Part shown: piece after piece, positions 36,083 to 44,974 of the stretch
How positions within the stretch are numbered: position 1 is the stretch's first letter
Layout of the letters: every line of letters starts with the position of its first letter
NCBI GenBank assembly: GCA_024233975.1
Contig: JACKOX010000013.1
Coordinates: 31,870 to 95,869, forward strand
Direction of reading: 5' to 3'
From: Rhodanobacteraceae bacterium
Lineage (GTDB): Bacteria; Pseudomonadota; Gammaproteobacteria; Xanthomonadales; Xanthomonadaceae
DNA: 64,000 nucleotides
Made by a program: the position numbers and the translations under genes
The notes under the pieces: model-generated
The model's input: the letters and a program-made list of their open reading frames with translations, nothing else
Databases searched by the model: none
Told to the model about the DNA's origin: nothing

Positions 36083-36274
36083 TCAATCTTCCAGCACGAA
36101 CACCGAGCCGCAGTACGGGCAGGTCGCCTCGCCGGTGGCCTCGATGGGCAGGTAGACCCGTGGGTGCGAGTTCCACAGGCTCATTTCCGGCGTCGGGCAG
36201 CTCAGTGGCAGGTCCTTGCGATGGACCGTGTAGCGGCGTTCGGCGTTGGCGGGCTGGTGATCGGCAGTGCTCAT
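36083..36274 (-). CDS. Zinc-finger domain protein (zf-CHCC, NDUFS6-like)
   Basis: 63 aa with ligands Cys26, His37, Cys52 and Cys55 in the pattern SCPTPEMSLWNSHPRVYLP...TCPYCGSVF. This matches the zf-CHCC domain shared with the NDUFS6 subunit of complex I. In proteobacteria such genes commonly lie next to LPS or branched-chain aminotransferase genes, with unknown role. The start at ATG 36274 gives the usual short length. 19 nt separate it from the GT4 start, so it is probably the first gene of that operon. Confidence 0.85.
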   Translation of the reverse strand: MSTADHQPANAERRYTVHRKDLPLSCPTPEMSLWNSHPRVYLPIEATGEATCPYCGSVFVLED

Positions 36275-36336
36275 GGGCGCAATGGTCGTTTCGACAAGGC
36301 GGACATTCTACCAGCCGCACCCAGCGCTGAGGCTGC

Positions 36337-37038
36337 TCAGGGCATGTCGAACAGCAGGAATTCGGCCTCGCCCTGCAATGAGTGGATGTCCAGCTCGCGC
36401 TCGTGCTCGATGGCCGCGCCGTCGCCGGCGTTGACCACTGTGTCGTTGACCTGCAGGCGGCCGCGGATCAGCTGCAGCCAGGCGCGGCGGCGGTCGGAAA
36501 GGCCGTAATCCACGCGCTTTGTCTCGTTGAGGCGCGATGCCAGCACGCGGGCGTTCTGGCGGACGTGCAGGGCGTCATCGCCGGGATCCGGTGATACCAG
36601 CAGGCACAGCCGATTGCGCAAAGCCTCGTCCTCGAACTGCCGTTCGGCCCAGCCCGGTGCGCCATTGACGCGGTCCGGCTGCAGCCAGATCTGCAGGAAG
36701 TGCAGCGAACGCTTGGCGTCGCCGTTGTGCTCGCTGTGGCGGATGCCGGCGCCGGCGCTCATTACCTGCAGACCGCCGCGGCTGAGGCGGCTTTCGTTGC
36801 CGGCGCTGTCCTTGTGCTGCAGCTCTCCGTCCACCACCCAGCTCAGGACTTCCATGTTGGCGTGGCCGTGCGGTGCGAAACCGCGACCGGCCTGTACGCG
36901 GTCCTCGTTGAGCACGCGCAGTACGCCAAAACCGTTGTGGTCCTTCCGGTAGAAATCGCCGAAGGAAAAACTGTGCGCGCTGTCCAGCCAGGCGAGCCGG
37001 GTACGGCCGCGGTCGGCGTCGGGCAGCAGGCTGATCAT
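36337..37038 (-). CDS. Pirin family protein (bicupin, YhaK-like)
   Basis: 233 aa, the standard length of bacterial pirins with two cupin domains. Metal ligands are visible in the first: His57 and His59 (APHGHANMEV), His101 and Glu103 (IRHSEHN). RLAWLDSAHSFSFGDFY and LQVMSAGAGIRHSE are family signatures. Some relatives are quercetinases, others redox or stress sensors. Substrate unknown. It stands alone on the minus strand and diverges from the ELM1-type gene. Confidence 0.92.
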   Translation of the reverse strand: MISLLPDADRGRTRLAWLDSAHSFSFGDFYRKDHNGFGVLRVLNEDRVQAGRGFAPHGHANMEVLSWVVDGELQHKDSAGNESRLSRGGLQVMSAGAGIRHSEHNGDAKRSLHFLQIWLQPDRVNGAPGWAERQFEDEALRNRLCLLVSPDPGDDALHVRQNARVLASRLNETKRVDYGLSDRRRAWLQLIRGRLQVNDTVVNAGDGAAIEHERELDIHSLQGEAEFLLFDMP

Positions 37039-37170
37039 CGTGGCGATCCAGTGTTCAAAGGTGACAACGGAACCTGCAGTGTGCCAGCTTTGCCGGCGTG
37101 ATGACGGATCCCTGCTGCCAATCCTGCCGCCGCTTGCTGCTTCAAGCGGTCGTCCGCGCTGTTGGGCGTC

Positions 37171-38196
37171 ATGACTGAACGACTACGCATCCTTGCGGTC
37201 AGCGATACCTCGGCCGGCAATCGTCGGCAGGCAGAGGCGCTGGCTGCCGCCGTGGCGAAGCAGGCGAATGGTGTCGCGGAGACGCTGGTCATCGTGCCGA
37301 AAGCGCCATGGCGTTGGTTGTCGCCGTATCGACTGCCGCTGTCTGCCTGGGCCTTTGATGATGCCTTCCGCCAGCAGCTGGGCAACCCGCCGGACATCGC
37401 CATCGGCTGCGGTCGCCAGGCCGCGCTGGCGACGCGGCTGCTGCGTAGCGCAGGCAGTCGCGTGGTGCAGATCCTCGACCCGCGCATTGATCCGTCGAAC
37501 TACGACCTGGTGATCGCACCCGAACACGACGGTCTCAGCGGCGACAACGTCCTCACCACGCTGGGTTCGCTCAATCCCATCGACGATGACTGGTTGGCCG
37601 AGATGCGCCAGCGCTTCGCGCGCTTCGCCGCGCTGCCATCGCCGCGCATCCTGCTGGCGCTGGGTGGACCGACGAAAACCTGGCCGCTGGATGAGCTTTC
37701 GTTCAAAACGATCGCTGATGCCGTGAGTGCCCTGCATGCGCGTCTTGGTGGCAGCCTGCTGGTAACGACGTCTCCTCGCAGTCCCGATTGGTTGCGCGAC
37801 GCCGTGCATGCGCGTCTCGGCGGCTTGACCAGCGAGCTATGGCTGGGCGAAGCGACAGCGGCCGCCAATCCCTATCCCGGCTTCCTCGCTTACGCCGACC
37901 TCATCATCGCCACGCCGGACTCCGCCAACCTGCTTTCCGAGGCCGCCGCCACCGGGGCACCGTTGCTGTGTCCGCCGTGGCCTGAGCAGACCGGAAAGCT
38001 CGCTGCGCTGACGACTGCACTGCATCAACGCGACATCCTGACGTGGTTGCCCGAAGGCAGATGCATTGTCGGTGATGGCGACGAGTTTGCTGGCAAGCAG
38101 GGTACCCGGACCACGCCGCATCGGGCTGTCGACGGAGTGGCTCTCGAGGTGATCAGGCGACTGTTTCTCGGCACTAGAATTGAAATAACTAACTGA
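37171..38196 (+). CDS. ELM1-family protein (PF06258-type nucleoside-diphosphate-sugar-binding fold)
   Basis: 341 aa from ATG 37171 (MTERLRILAVSDTSAG). The motifs GNRRQAEALA, IAIGCGRQAA, VQILDPRIDPSNYDLVIAPEHDGLSG and LALGGPTKTWPL are characteristic of the bacterial homologues of plant ELM1. They have a GT-B-like two-domain fold and SLLVTTSPRSP / ATPDSANLLSEAAATGAPLL near the C-terminus. Bacterial members often lie in LPS gene neighbourhoods, as here, which hints at a glycosyltransferase-like role. That is an inference; the biochemical function is not established. Confidence 0.85.
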   Translation: MTERLRILAVSDTSAGNRRQAEALAAAVAKQANGVAETLVIVPKAPWRWLSPYRLPLSAWAFDDAFRQQLGNPPDIAIGCGRQAALATRLLRSAGSRVVQILDPRIDPSNYDLVIAPEHDGLSGDNVLTTLGSLNPIDDDWLAEMRQRFARFAALPSPRILLALGGPTKTWPLDELSFKTIADAVSALHARLGGSLLVTTSPRSPDWLRDAVHARLGGLTSELWLGEATAAANPYPGFLAYADLIIATPDSANLLSEAAATGAPLLCPPWPEQTGKLAALTTALHQRDILTWLPEGRCIVGDGDEFAGKQGTRTTPHRAVDGVALEVIRRLFLGTRIEITN

Positions 38197-38203
38197 AACA
38201 CAA

Positions 38204-38251
38204 CACATTATCCCGCAATACGCAAATATCATGATTTTGCGGGATAATGTG
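38204..38251 (+). promoter_or_regulatory. Perfect 15-bp inverted repeat around the start of the nucleotidyltransferase gene
   Basis: CACATTATCCCGCAA at 38204-38218 and its exact complement at 38237-38251, spacer 18 nt. It begins 7 nt after the upstream stop and ends 3 nt before ATG 38255. The right arm contains GATAAT (38243-38248), a -10-like hexamer placed so that transcription could begin at the ATG itself (a leaderless mRNA). A protein bound here would cover both promoter and start, as in toxin-antitoxin autoregulation. Confidence 0.6.
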
Positions 38252-38254
38252 GTC

Positions 38255-39214
38255 ATGGAACGTTTCGACGACACCGCATTACGCGTCCTGATCGACCTGC
38301 GCGATGCTTACGACGCCACACTGGCGTTGTGGCGTTCGCTTGACGCGCACGAAGGGCGCATGGTGTGGAAAACCGTGTCGCAGCGTGACTATCTGTACCA
38401 CGTCTTTGGTCGGCAAGGTCGCGGCAAGTCGCTGGGCCCGCGTTCGCGCGAAACCGAGGCGATCTATGAGCAGTTCCGCAGCCGCAAGCACGACATCAAG
38501 TCGCAGCTGGCGGACACCGAGCCCGATCTCAAGCGTGCCGCCGCCATGTATACGGCAACGGCGCTGCCGGTGATCGACTCATGGGCGGCAAAATTGTTCC
38601 AGCACTTGGATCGCAGCGAACTGCTGGGCAGCCATGTGCTGGTGGTCGGCACCAACGCGTTGCCGGCCTACCAGATCGAAGCGCAGGTTCGGTTGGGCCA
38701 GCGCATCCATGCCACACGCGATACCGACATCGCCTGGGTCGATGCCTCGGCTGCCGACGAGCCGATGCTGTGGCCGGTACTGCGGGAATTCGACGACAGC
38801 TTCCGCGTCAATCTGGAACGACCGTTCCAGGCAATCGGGCGAGGTTCGCGCGAGCTGGAAGTGCTGGCAGCGCCGTCGCGTGTTGGTGGTCTGCGTCGCG
38901 AGCCTTTGCAGCCTGTCGATGCGCTTCCCGAGCAGGAGTGGCTTTTGCTGGGCGAGCCACTGCGACACGTCGTGTCGTCGCTGGATCGAACGCCCACCGC
39001 GTTGATCGTTCCCGACCCCCGCTACTTCGCGCTGCACAAGGCCTGGCTGGCCGACAAACCGGAGCGAGACCCACTGAAGGCGCCCAAGGATCGGCGACAG
39101 GCCGAGGCAATCGCTTCATGGTTGCCACTGATGGCGCGCTACCCAATCAACGAGGCATTCATCGCGGCGCTTCCTGAAGAACTCACTGAGTATGCGGAGC
39201 GAATATTCGATTGA
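38255..39214 (+). CDS. GSU2403-type nucleotidyltransferase-fold protein
   Basis: 319 aa from ATG 38255 (MERFDDTALRVL); an ATG at 38231 lies inside the operator-like repeat and is less likely. The helical N-terminal half contains KTVSQRDYLYHVFGRQGRGKSLGPRS. The nucleotidyltransferase-like region is VLVVGTNALPAYQIEA followed by DTDIAWVDAS, which resembles the GS...DxD active site with changed residues. The C-terminus holds DPRYFALHKAWLADKPERDPLKAPKDRRQAEAI. Such proteins have an unknown role, often beside partner regulators. Here no HTH partner is adjacent. A toxin or effector role is a guess based on fold and operator. Confidence 0.75.
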   Translation: MERFDDTALRVLIDLRDAYDATLALWRSLDAHEGRMVWKTVSQRDYLYHVFGRQGRGKSLGPRSRETEAIYEQFRSRKHDIKSQLADTEPDLKRAAAMYTATALPVIDSWAAKLFQHLDRSELLGSHVLVVGTNALPAYQIEAQVRLGQRIHATRDTDIAWVDASAADEPMLWPVLREFDDSFRVNLERPFQAIGRGSRELEVLAAPSRVGGLRREPLQPVDALPEQEWLLLGEPLRHVVSSLDRTPTALIVPDPRYFALHKAWLADKPERDPLKAPKDRRQAEAIASWLPLMARYPINEAFIAALPEELTEYAERIFD

Positions 39215-39242
39215 GATCTGTCGATGCGTTTCACTTCGTTCT

Positions 39243-39521
39243 TCAATCCAGTCGAGTGTCCTGCGTGCTCGGTTTCGCCAAATGCCGGTCAATGGCGATG
39301 AAAGCCAAACCGCCGGCAAGGAGGCCAATTGTTGCGCCTGTTCCTACGAAGCCAAGAATTGAACCAACGAATGCACCAAACAGTGTGCCCAGAACTTCTG
39401 CGCACCAGAAAATGATCGTGTTGGTTATGGAGAATTGCTTGGTCACAATCGCCGACGCTAACTCGATATTGCGATTGACGTGTAGCACCAATTTCCCGAG
39501 TCGTCCATGCGGCCGCTGCAC
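39243..39521 (-). CDS. Small glycine-zipper membrane protein, unknown function
   Basis: 92 aa if started at the GTG 39521, which lies four nt after the glnE stop (TGA-CGA-GTG). That placement suggests translational coupling. Two hydrophobic segments (TNTIIFWCAEVLGTLFGAFVGSILG and TGATIGLLAGGLAFIAI) carry GxxxG-type spacing, a feature of pore-forming or packing helices. Internal GTG/TTG codons could also start it. Less GC-rich than glnE. Not recognised as a named family; it could be a spurious frame, but composition and placement favour a real gene. Confidence 0.5.
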   Translation of the reverse strand: MQRPHGRLGKLVLHVNRNIELASAIVTKQFSITNTIIFWCAEVLGTLFGAFVGSILGFVGTGATIGLLAGGLAFIAIDRHLAKPSTQDTRLD

Positions 39522-39524
39522 TCG

Positions 39525-42371
39525 TCACTGATCGTTGGCGTATAGCCCAAAGTCGTCGGCAATCCGGTGTACCTGTGCAGTCGCTTCGGGCATCTCGGCG
39601 CCCATTGGCTGCACGCGAGGGCGTGCATCGAGGGTGCAGGCCTGCGCCTGGGCAAGCAGGCGTTGATGGGCATCCGATAGCGCGTTGGCATCAGTGGCGC
39701 TGAGGCTGCCGGCATCGCGGCAGGCGGTGATCAGGTCGTGGCTGCTGCGGTGTTCCAGCAGGGCGGAATGTGCGTGGGCATCTCGCAGGACGATGCCCTG
39801 CAGCAGGAATTCGAGGTCAACGAGGCCGCCACGCCCCTGTTTGAGGTCGAAGGCATCGCCGCGGCTGCGGTCGAGTTCACCACGCATGCGCTGGCGCATC
39901 GTGGCGATGTCGCGTCGCAGTTCATCCGGGTCGCGCCGTGCACCGAGGATGTCGCCGCGGATCCGCTCGAAGGCTTCGGCGACACGCGGACTGCCGGCAA
40001 TGCAGCGCGCGCGAACCAGCGCCTGGTGTTCCCAGGTCCAGGCGCGGCTCTTCTGGTAGTCGGCGAAACTCTGCAGCGTGGAGACCAGCAGGCCCTTGGC
40101 GCCATCGGGCCTGAGGCGAAGGTCGACGTCGTAGAGCTTGCCGGCTGGCGTCAGCGTGCCGAGCAGGCTGACCACGCGCTGCGTCACGCGCACGAACCAC
40201 GCTGGCGCATCCAGCGGACGTTCGCCATCGCTGATTTCGCTGCTCTGCGTGCCGTCGTACAGGAACACCAGGTCGAGATCCGATTCGAAGCCCAGCTCCG
40301 CGCCGCCGAAGCTGCCGTAGGCGATCAGCAGCAGGCCACTGTCGGTGTCGCTGCTGCCGGGCAGGCTGCCGTGGCGTCGGCGCACGTCGGTTTCCGCCAG
40401 CGGCAGCAGGCGACGGACGATCAGTTCGGCGATCAGCGCCAGCCCGCGCGCGCAGTCGGCCGGCGAGCGACGATCGAAAAGGCGATCAAGGCCAAAGCGG
40501 AAGCTGGCGCTCTGCTGGAATTCGTTGAAGGCCAGCAGCTGCGACTCGATGTCCTCACCGCGTGCGCTGCCGAGGCTGCGCTCCAGCTCGGCGGTCAGCT
40601 CGACGCGGAGGTCGTCCTCGTTGTCCTCGCGGTTGTGACGGTGATCGAGCAGGTCATCGAGCAGCAGCGGATGCGCCGCGATGCGCTTCGCCAGCAGCGC
40701 GCTGCGCGCCATCACGTCGACCACGCGGATCAGCGCGTCGGGCTGCTCGGCGAGCAGGGCGAGGTAGCTGGACCGGCGCAGCACGGCCTGCAGCAGGTCG
40801 AGCACGCGCTCCAGGCTCACGGCGGGATCGGCTGTCTTCGCGATGCGATCAAGCACGTCGGGCAGCACGCGGTCGAGTCGGCTGCGCGCACGCGCGGACA
40901 GGCCAGCGCGATCCGCCGCGCGGGCGAACTGCGACAGTCGCTGGTGCAAGGCTTCGGCATTGCGGAAGCCCGCGCCAGCCAGCAGCGATGCGGCGTCCGC
41001 CTCATCGATGCGCCGCCAGTAGGTGGCCAGCTGTTCGGCACTCTGGCTCGGCGGCGCCGGCGCGTCGAACACGTCGTCGAAGCAGGCGGAGACGGCCTGC
41101 CGATGCTGTCGCAGCGTTTCCATCAATGCCGCCCAGTCGTCGAAGCCGAGCCCGATGGCGATACGTGTCTGCGTCGCGCTGTCGTCGGGCAGTTCGTGCG
41201 TCTGTTCGTCGCGCAGCATCTGCAGGCGATTTTCCAGGCGACGGAGGAAGCGATAGGCGTTGAGCAACTGTCGCGTGCTGTCGCCGTCCAGATAGCGTCG
41301 TCGTCGCAGCGCAGCCAGCGCTGGCATCAGGCTACGCTGGCGCAGCTCGGGTTCGCGGCCGGCACGGATCAGTTGCAGCAGCTGCACCACGAATTCGATC
41401 TCGCGGATGCCACCGGGTCCCAGCTTGATGTGCTCGGCCAGGTCGCGCCGCTTCACCTCGGCGGCGATCAGTGCCTTCATCTCGCGAAGTCCCTCGAAGG
41501 CCGTGTAGTCGAGGTAGCGGCGATAGATGAAGGGTCGCAGCGTGTCGAGAAAATCCTCGCCGGCAGCGATGTCGCCTGCGACCGGCCGCGCCTTGATCCA
41601 GGCGTAGCGCTCCCAGTCACGGCCTTCGCGCTGGAAGTACTGTTCCATGGCGCTGAAGCTCAGCGCCAGTCGTCCGGCCTTGCCGAACGGGCGCAGGCGC
41701 ATGTCGACGCGGAAGGCGAAACCCTCCGAGGTGACGTCGCCAAGCAGCTGGATCAGGCGTTGTCCGAGACGCAGGAACCAGGTTTCGGCGTCGAGTGGTC
41801 GCGCGCCGTCGCTGCTGCCGGTCGCTTCACCGGCGTAGCCGAACACGAGGTCGATGTCGGAGCTGAAGTTGAGTTCGGCGCCGCCGAGCTTGCCCAGAGC
41901 GAACACCGACAGGCGGCGGGGTTCGCCATCCTCATCACGCAGCCAGCCGTGGCGCTCGGCGATGGCCTTCTCGGCCGCTGCCAGGGCGAGCTGGATGCAG
42001 CTCTCGGCCTGTCGGGTGCTCGCGGCCAGCGTGTCTTCCAGCGCGGCGCCACCGACCTCCCGCCAGAGGATGTCGAGGCTCAACGCATGGCGATAGCGGC
42101 GCAAGGTGTCCATGCCTTCAGCCGCCAGCAGCGCGTCGATTTCCGGCGCGACCGGTGTTTCACCCAGCGTAGTGATGGCGGAAGGGTCGCGACGCAGACG
42201 CTCGAAGGCGTAGTCGCTGGCCAGCAACAGGCGGCGCAGCTGTTCGTGATCCAGCGCTGGTGGCGGCGTGCAGCCGGCTTCTCTCAGCGCGGCAAGGCGG
42301 CGTTCGACCAGCGCCTGCCCCGGATGTGATCCGGGGTCGTCAACGACGCTGGCAGGCTCGCGGTCGGGCAT
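39525..42371 (-). CDS. glnE: Glutamine synthetase adenylyltransferase/adenylyl-removing enzyme
   Basis: 948 aa, full length. Two nucleotidyltransferase halves: the first with FSSDIDLVFGYAGE (deadenylylation) and the second with FESDLDLVFLYDG (adenylylation), each followed by a helical domain. It modifies a tyrosine on each glutamine synthetase subunit in response to P-II state and glutamine. This links it to the glnK-amtB-glnK cluster near 57-59 kb. No frameshift in nearly 3 kb, which argues against poor base quality as the cause of pseudogenes elsewhere. The start ATG 42371 follows the glycine-rich protein stop by 30 nt. Confidence 0.95.
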   Translation of the reverse strand: MPDREPASVVDDPGSHPGQALVERRLAALREAGCTPPPALDHEQLRRLLLASDYAFERLRRDPSAITTLGETPVAPEIDALLAAEGMDTLRRYRHALSLDILWREVGGAALEDTLAASTRQAESCIQLALAAAEKAIAERHGWLRDEDGEPRRLSVFALGKLGGAELNFSSDIDLVFGYAGEATGSSDGARPLDAETWFLRLGQRLIQLLGDVTSEGFAFRVDMRLRPFGKAGRLALSFSAMEQYFQREGRDWERYAWIKARPVAGDIAAGEDFLDTLRPFIYRRYLDYTAFEGLREMKALIAAEVKRRDLAEHIKLGPGGIREIEFVVQLLQLIRAGREPELRQRSLMPALAALRRRRYLDGDSTRQLLNAYRFLRRLENRLQMLRDEQTHELPDDSATQTRIAIGLGFDDWAALMETLRQHRQAVSACFDDVFDAPAPPSQSAEQLATYWRRIDEADAASLLAGAGFRNAEALHQRLSQFARAADRAGLSARARSRLDRVLPDVLDRIAKTADPAVSLERVLDLLQAVLRRSSYLALLAEQPDALIRVVDVMARSALLAKRIAAHPLLLDDLLDHRHNREDNEDDLRVELTAELERSLGSARGEDIESQLLAFNEFQQSASFRFGLDRLFDRRSPADCARGLALIAELIVRRLLPLAETDVRRRHGSLPGSSDTDSGLLLIAYGSFGGAELGFESDLDLVFLYDGTQSSEISDGERPLDAPAWFVRVTQRVVSLLGTLTPAGKLYDVDLRLRPDGAKGLLVSTLQSFADYQKSRAWTWEHQALVRARCIAGSPRVAEAFERIRGDILGARRDPDELRRDIATMRQRMRGELDRSRGDAFDLKQGRGGLVDLEFLLQGIVLRDAHAHSALLEHRSSHDLITACRDAGSLSATDANALSDAHQRLLAQAQACTLDARPRVQPMGAEMPEATAQVHRIADDFGLYANDQ

Positions 42372-42401
42372 GCCGCGATTGTGCCACGGCGCCCGTGACG
42401 G

Positions 42402-44666
42402 CTACTCGAAGCCGTTGCCGAAGATCAGCGTGCAGGAGACATCGATGCTGACCACGGCCGTGTCGCCACCATTGATCGTGTAGGTGAAGCTGTCGCTGCC
42501 GCAGTACTCTGCTGTCGGCGTGTAGCTCGCGAGGTTGCCGTTCTTGACGGCGGTGCCGTGGCTGGCCGCGCCGACGCTGACCAGCGACAGGCTGCCGTCG
42601 TCTGGATCGGGCGTGTCATTGGCGAGAACGGCGATGTTGGTCGCCGAGCTGTTGCGCGCCACGGTGATAGGGCCGTCGTCGTTGGCGATCGCCGCGCCGC
42701 TGTCCACCGCCGTGATGGTGATGCTGGCTGATTTCGTCGCGCAAAGGTTGGGCGATCCGCCGTCGCAGACCTGGATCGACAGCGTGCAGCTGGCCGGCGG
42801 CTGCGGGCCGGGCTGCGTGAAGCCGTAGGTGCTGCCACTGAAGCTGCCGCCACAGGTGTCCGCACCCAGCACCGAGCGAGCAATGCCCGGGCCGTCCACA
42901 TCGCTGATGGTAGGCGTGTAGGTGTATGCGACGCCTTCGGTGGCCGTCGTGGACGGGCTGTTGGTGATCGTCGGCGCGTCGTTGATGCAGGTCACGGTGA
43001 CCGACACCGTCGCGCTGTCACCGCCATTCACGGTGTAGGTGAAGCTGTCCGCACCACAATAATTGGCGGCCGGCGTGTAGCGCACGTTGGCGGAAGTAAA
43101 ACTCGTCGTGCCATGACTGGCCGTGCCGACGCTGGCCACCGACAGGCTGCCATCGCCGGGATTGGCTACGTCGTTGGCGAGCACATTGATCGTATTGAGT
43201 CCGCTGTCCTCGTTGACGGTTGCACTGTCATTGTTGGCGATGGCGGCACAGTCCAGCTCCAGCATGGCCTTGCTGACGCCTTTGGTGGCGTTGTTGTCGG
43301 TATCGGTGGCGCCGGCATTGCCAGCGACCACGCCGGTGCGGAAAGCATTGCCACAGCCGACAACGTCGGGAACCTGTCCCGGCATGCCGCCATTATTGCT
43401 GTTGCTGTTGGTGGTAGTCGTCAGTGCGGCAATGGCGCCGCCCTTGCCCTGTCCGGTATTGCCTGCGCAGGCGCCGCTGGAAAACAGACAGCCACCGTAG
43501 GCCACATCGGATTCGAAGGCGGAATTGTTCAGCGTCAGGATGCCGGCGCGGACAAAGATGGCGCCGCCCATGCCGGCAGCTCCGCCGCCACCGCTGGCGG
43601 AACCGTTGCCGGCAAAATTGCCAGCGGTTGCCGAGTTGCCGCCACCAGCACCGAAACCGCCCTTGCCACCGACCGCTGCACCCGAGGTGTTGGTGCCGCC
43701 GCCGCCACCACCGCCGCCGAATCCACCGTTACCGCCGGTGCCGGGCAAGGTCGAATCAGCATTGCTGCAGGTTCCCGCCCCGCCGCCGCCGCCGCCACCG
43801 GCAAAACCTCCCGTTGCGCCGTTTTGCGCCGCAAGGCCCGAGCAGGCGACAAAGCCAAGCGTGGCGCCCGCGCCGCCGCCACCGCCGCCGGAAAAGTCGC
43901 CGGCTGTCGGTGCCGTGCTGGGATTGCTGCCGCCCGCGGCGGCGCCGCCGCCGGATCCGCCTGTCACGCTGTCGGCAGCTGAGGGCGCGCTGCCGCCGCC
44001 ACCACCGCCGCCGAAATCGGCGTTCTCGCCGTCGCCACCATCGCCGCTGGCGACGCCCTTGCCGCCATCGCCGCCCATGCCGCCGCCACCGCCGCCGCCA
44101 TTGTTGGTGCTGGCGCTGATAGGCAGGCCGTCGCCGCCATTGGCCTGGTTGCTGATGAAGTCGACGCCGTCGACGGTGACGTCACCGTTGTAGATGAACA
44201 GGGCACCGCCGAGACCCGCGCCGCCGCCGCCGCCGTTGCCGCCATCCGCGCCAGTAGCGTTGCCGCTTTGCAGGCTGAGGCTGCTGATGCTCACCGTGGG
44301 GGAGCTGACATCATCGCCGACGCGCAGGATGCGGGTCAGACCACCGCCGCTGAGAATGCGTCCCGTGATATTGCCGGTCAATTCCAGGTTGCTGGTGATC
44401 ACCAGCTCACCGCTGACGACGGCATCGTAGGCAAGAATGACGCGATCCGAACCGCCCGCACTACCCGCGATGCAGCTTCCGCTGGCGGCATTGCTGTTGG
44501 CCGCGCGGATGGCGTCGCTGATATTGCACTGCCCAACGCCATTGCCGTTGGCGGTGATGGTCGCCGCGCGCAACCCGACCGGCGAAAGCAACGCCATCAA
44601 TGCAGACCCCAGGGCGATTGCCAGGACGCTCTGGCGAGGTTGGGTGGGCAGCGAACGCATCATCAA
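42402..44666 (-). CDS. Glycine-rich secreted protein with two Ig-like repeats and a GFE tail
   Basis: 754 aa. A signal peptide (LAIALGSALMALLSPVGLRAA) is followed by a beta-helix-like region (residues about 35-180, with the choice-of-anchor-like opening ISDAIRAANSNAASGSCIAG). A very glycine-rich segment follows (about 128-380, many GGGGGG runs). The C-terminal third has two related Ig-like units (NEDSGLNTINVLANDV...CGADSFTYTVNGGD and SSATNIAVLANDT...CGSDSFTYTINGGD) around a cadherin-like unit. It ends SCTLIFGNGFE. The same kind of tail ends the protein at 51660. Probably exported to the cell surface. The role is unknown. Confidence 0.8.
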   Translation of the reverse strand: MMMRSLPTQPRQSVLAIALGSALMALLSPVGLRAATITANGNGVGQCNISDAIRAANSNAASGSCIAGSAGGSDRVILAYDAVVSGELVITSNLELTGNITGRILSGGGLTRILRVGDDVSSPTVSISSLSLQSGNATGADGGNGGGGGAGLGGALFIYNGDVTVDGVDFISNQANGGDGLPISASTNNGGGGGGGMGGDGGKGVASGDGGDGENADFGGGGGGGSAPSAADSVTGGSGGGAAAGGSNPSTAPTAGDFSGGGGGGAGATLGFVACSGLAAQNGATGGFAGGGGGGGAGTCSNADSTLPGTGGNGGFGGGGGGGGTNTSGAAVGGKGGFGAGGGNSATAGNFAGNGSASGGGGAAGMGGAIFVRAGILTLNNSAFESDVAYGGCLFSSGACAGNTGQGKGGAIAALTTTTNSNSNNGGMPGQVPDVVGCGNAFRTGVVAGNAGATDTDNNATKGVSKAMLELDCAAIANNDSATVNEDSGLNTINVLANDVANPGDGSLSVASVGTASHGTTSFTSANVRYTPAANYCGADSFTYTVNGGDSATVSVTVTCINDAPTITNSPSTTATEGVAYTYTPTISDVDGPGIARSVLGADTCGGSFSGSTYGFTQPGPQPPASCTLSIQVCDGGSPNLCATKSASITITAVDSGAAIANDDGPITVARNSSATNIAVLANDTPDPDDGSLSLVSVGAASHGTAVKNGNLASYTPTAEYCGSDSFTYTINGGDTAVVSIDVSCTLIFGNGFE

Positions 44667-44773
44667 TGAACTCCGGGAGCGAGCCCGTCAGGGGCGGCCA
44701 AATCGGTGGTGGGCGAAAGGAACGCGATCGTAGCGCAATTGCCGGCGCATCCCGCCGCTGTTCATGCAAGCAA

Positions 44774-44811
44774 GAAAAAGCCCGCCTCGATTGCTCGACG
44801 CGGGCTTTTTC
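44774..44811. terminator. Bidirectional rho-independent terminator between divergent genes
   Basis: Stem GAAAAAGCCCGC / GCGGGCTTTTTC (12 bp) with a 14-nt loop that can itself pair TCGA with TCGA. It lies between the divergent starts at 44666 and 44975, where no gene ends, so its purpose is unclear. It may insulate the two promoters or be the relic of a lost gene. The rest of the 308-nt gap (44667-44974) holds no gene. Confidence 0.75.
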
Positions 44812-44974
44812 TCCCTCCCCACATGTGCTGGCGCCTGTTCGGCGAACCGCGCACCCGGCCAAGACTAGAGACTTGCCGGAGAAAGTCACGCTGCACTGCA
44901 CACAAAGCGGTTTGGCAGGGCGCAGCGGATTGGTCACACTGTCGCGCTTTGATCGCCCGGAACCGCAGTCAGGC

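Noticed and set aside
39738..42329. An 863-codon frame opposite glnE
   Set aside because: glnE on the other strand has full-length family motifs; the opposite frame has none.
43500..44250. Proline-rich plus-strand frames opposite the glycine-rich protein
   Set aside because: GGC/GCC repeats read backwards give proline/alanine frames; the signal peptide and domain order are on the minus strand.
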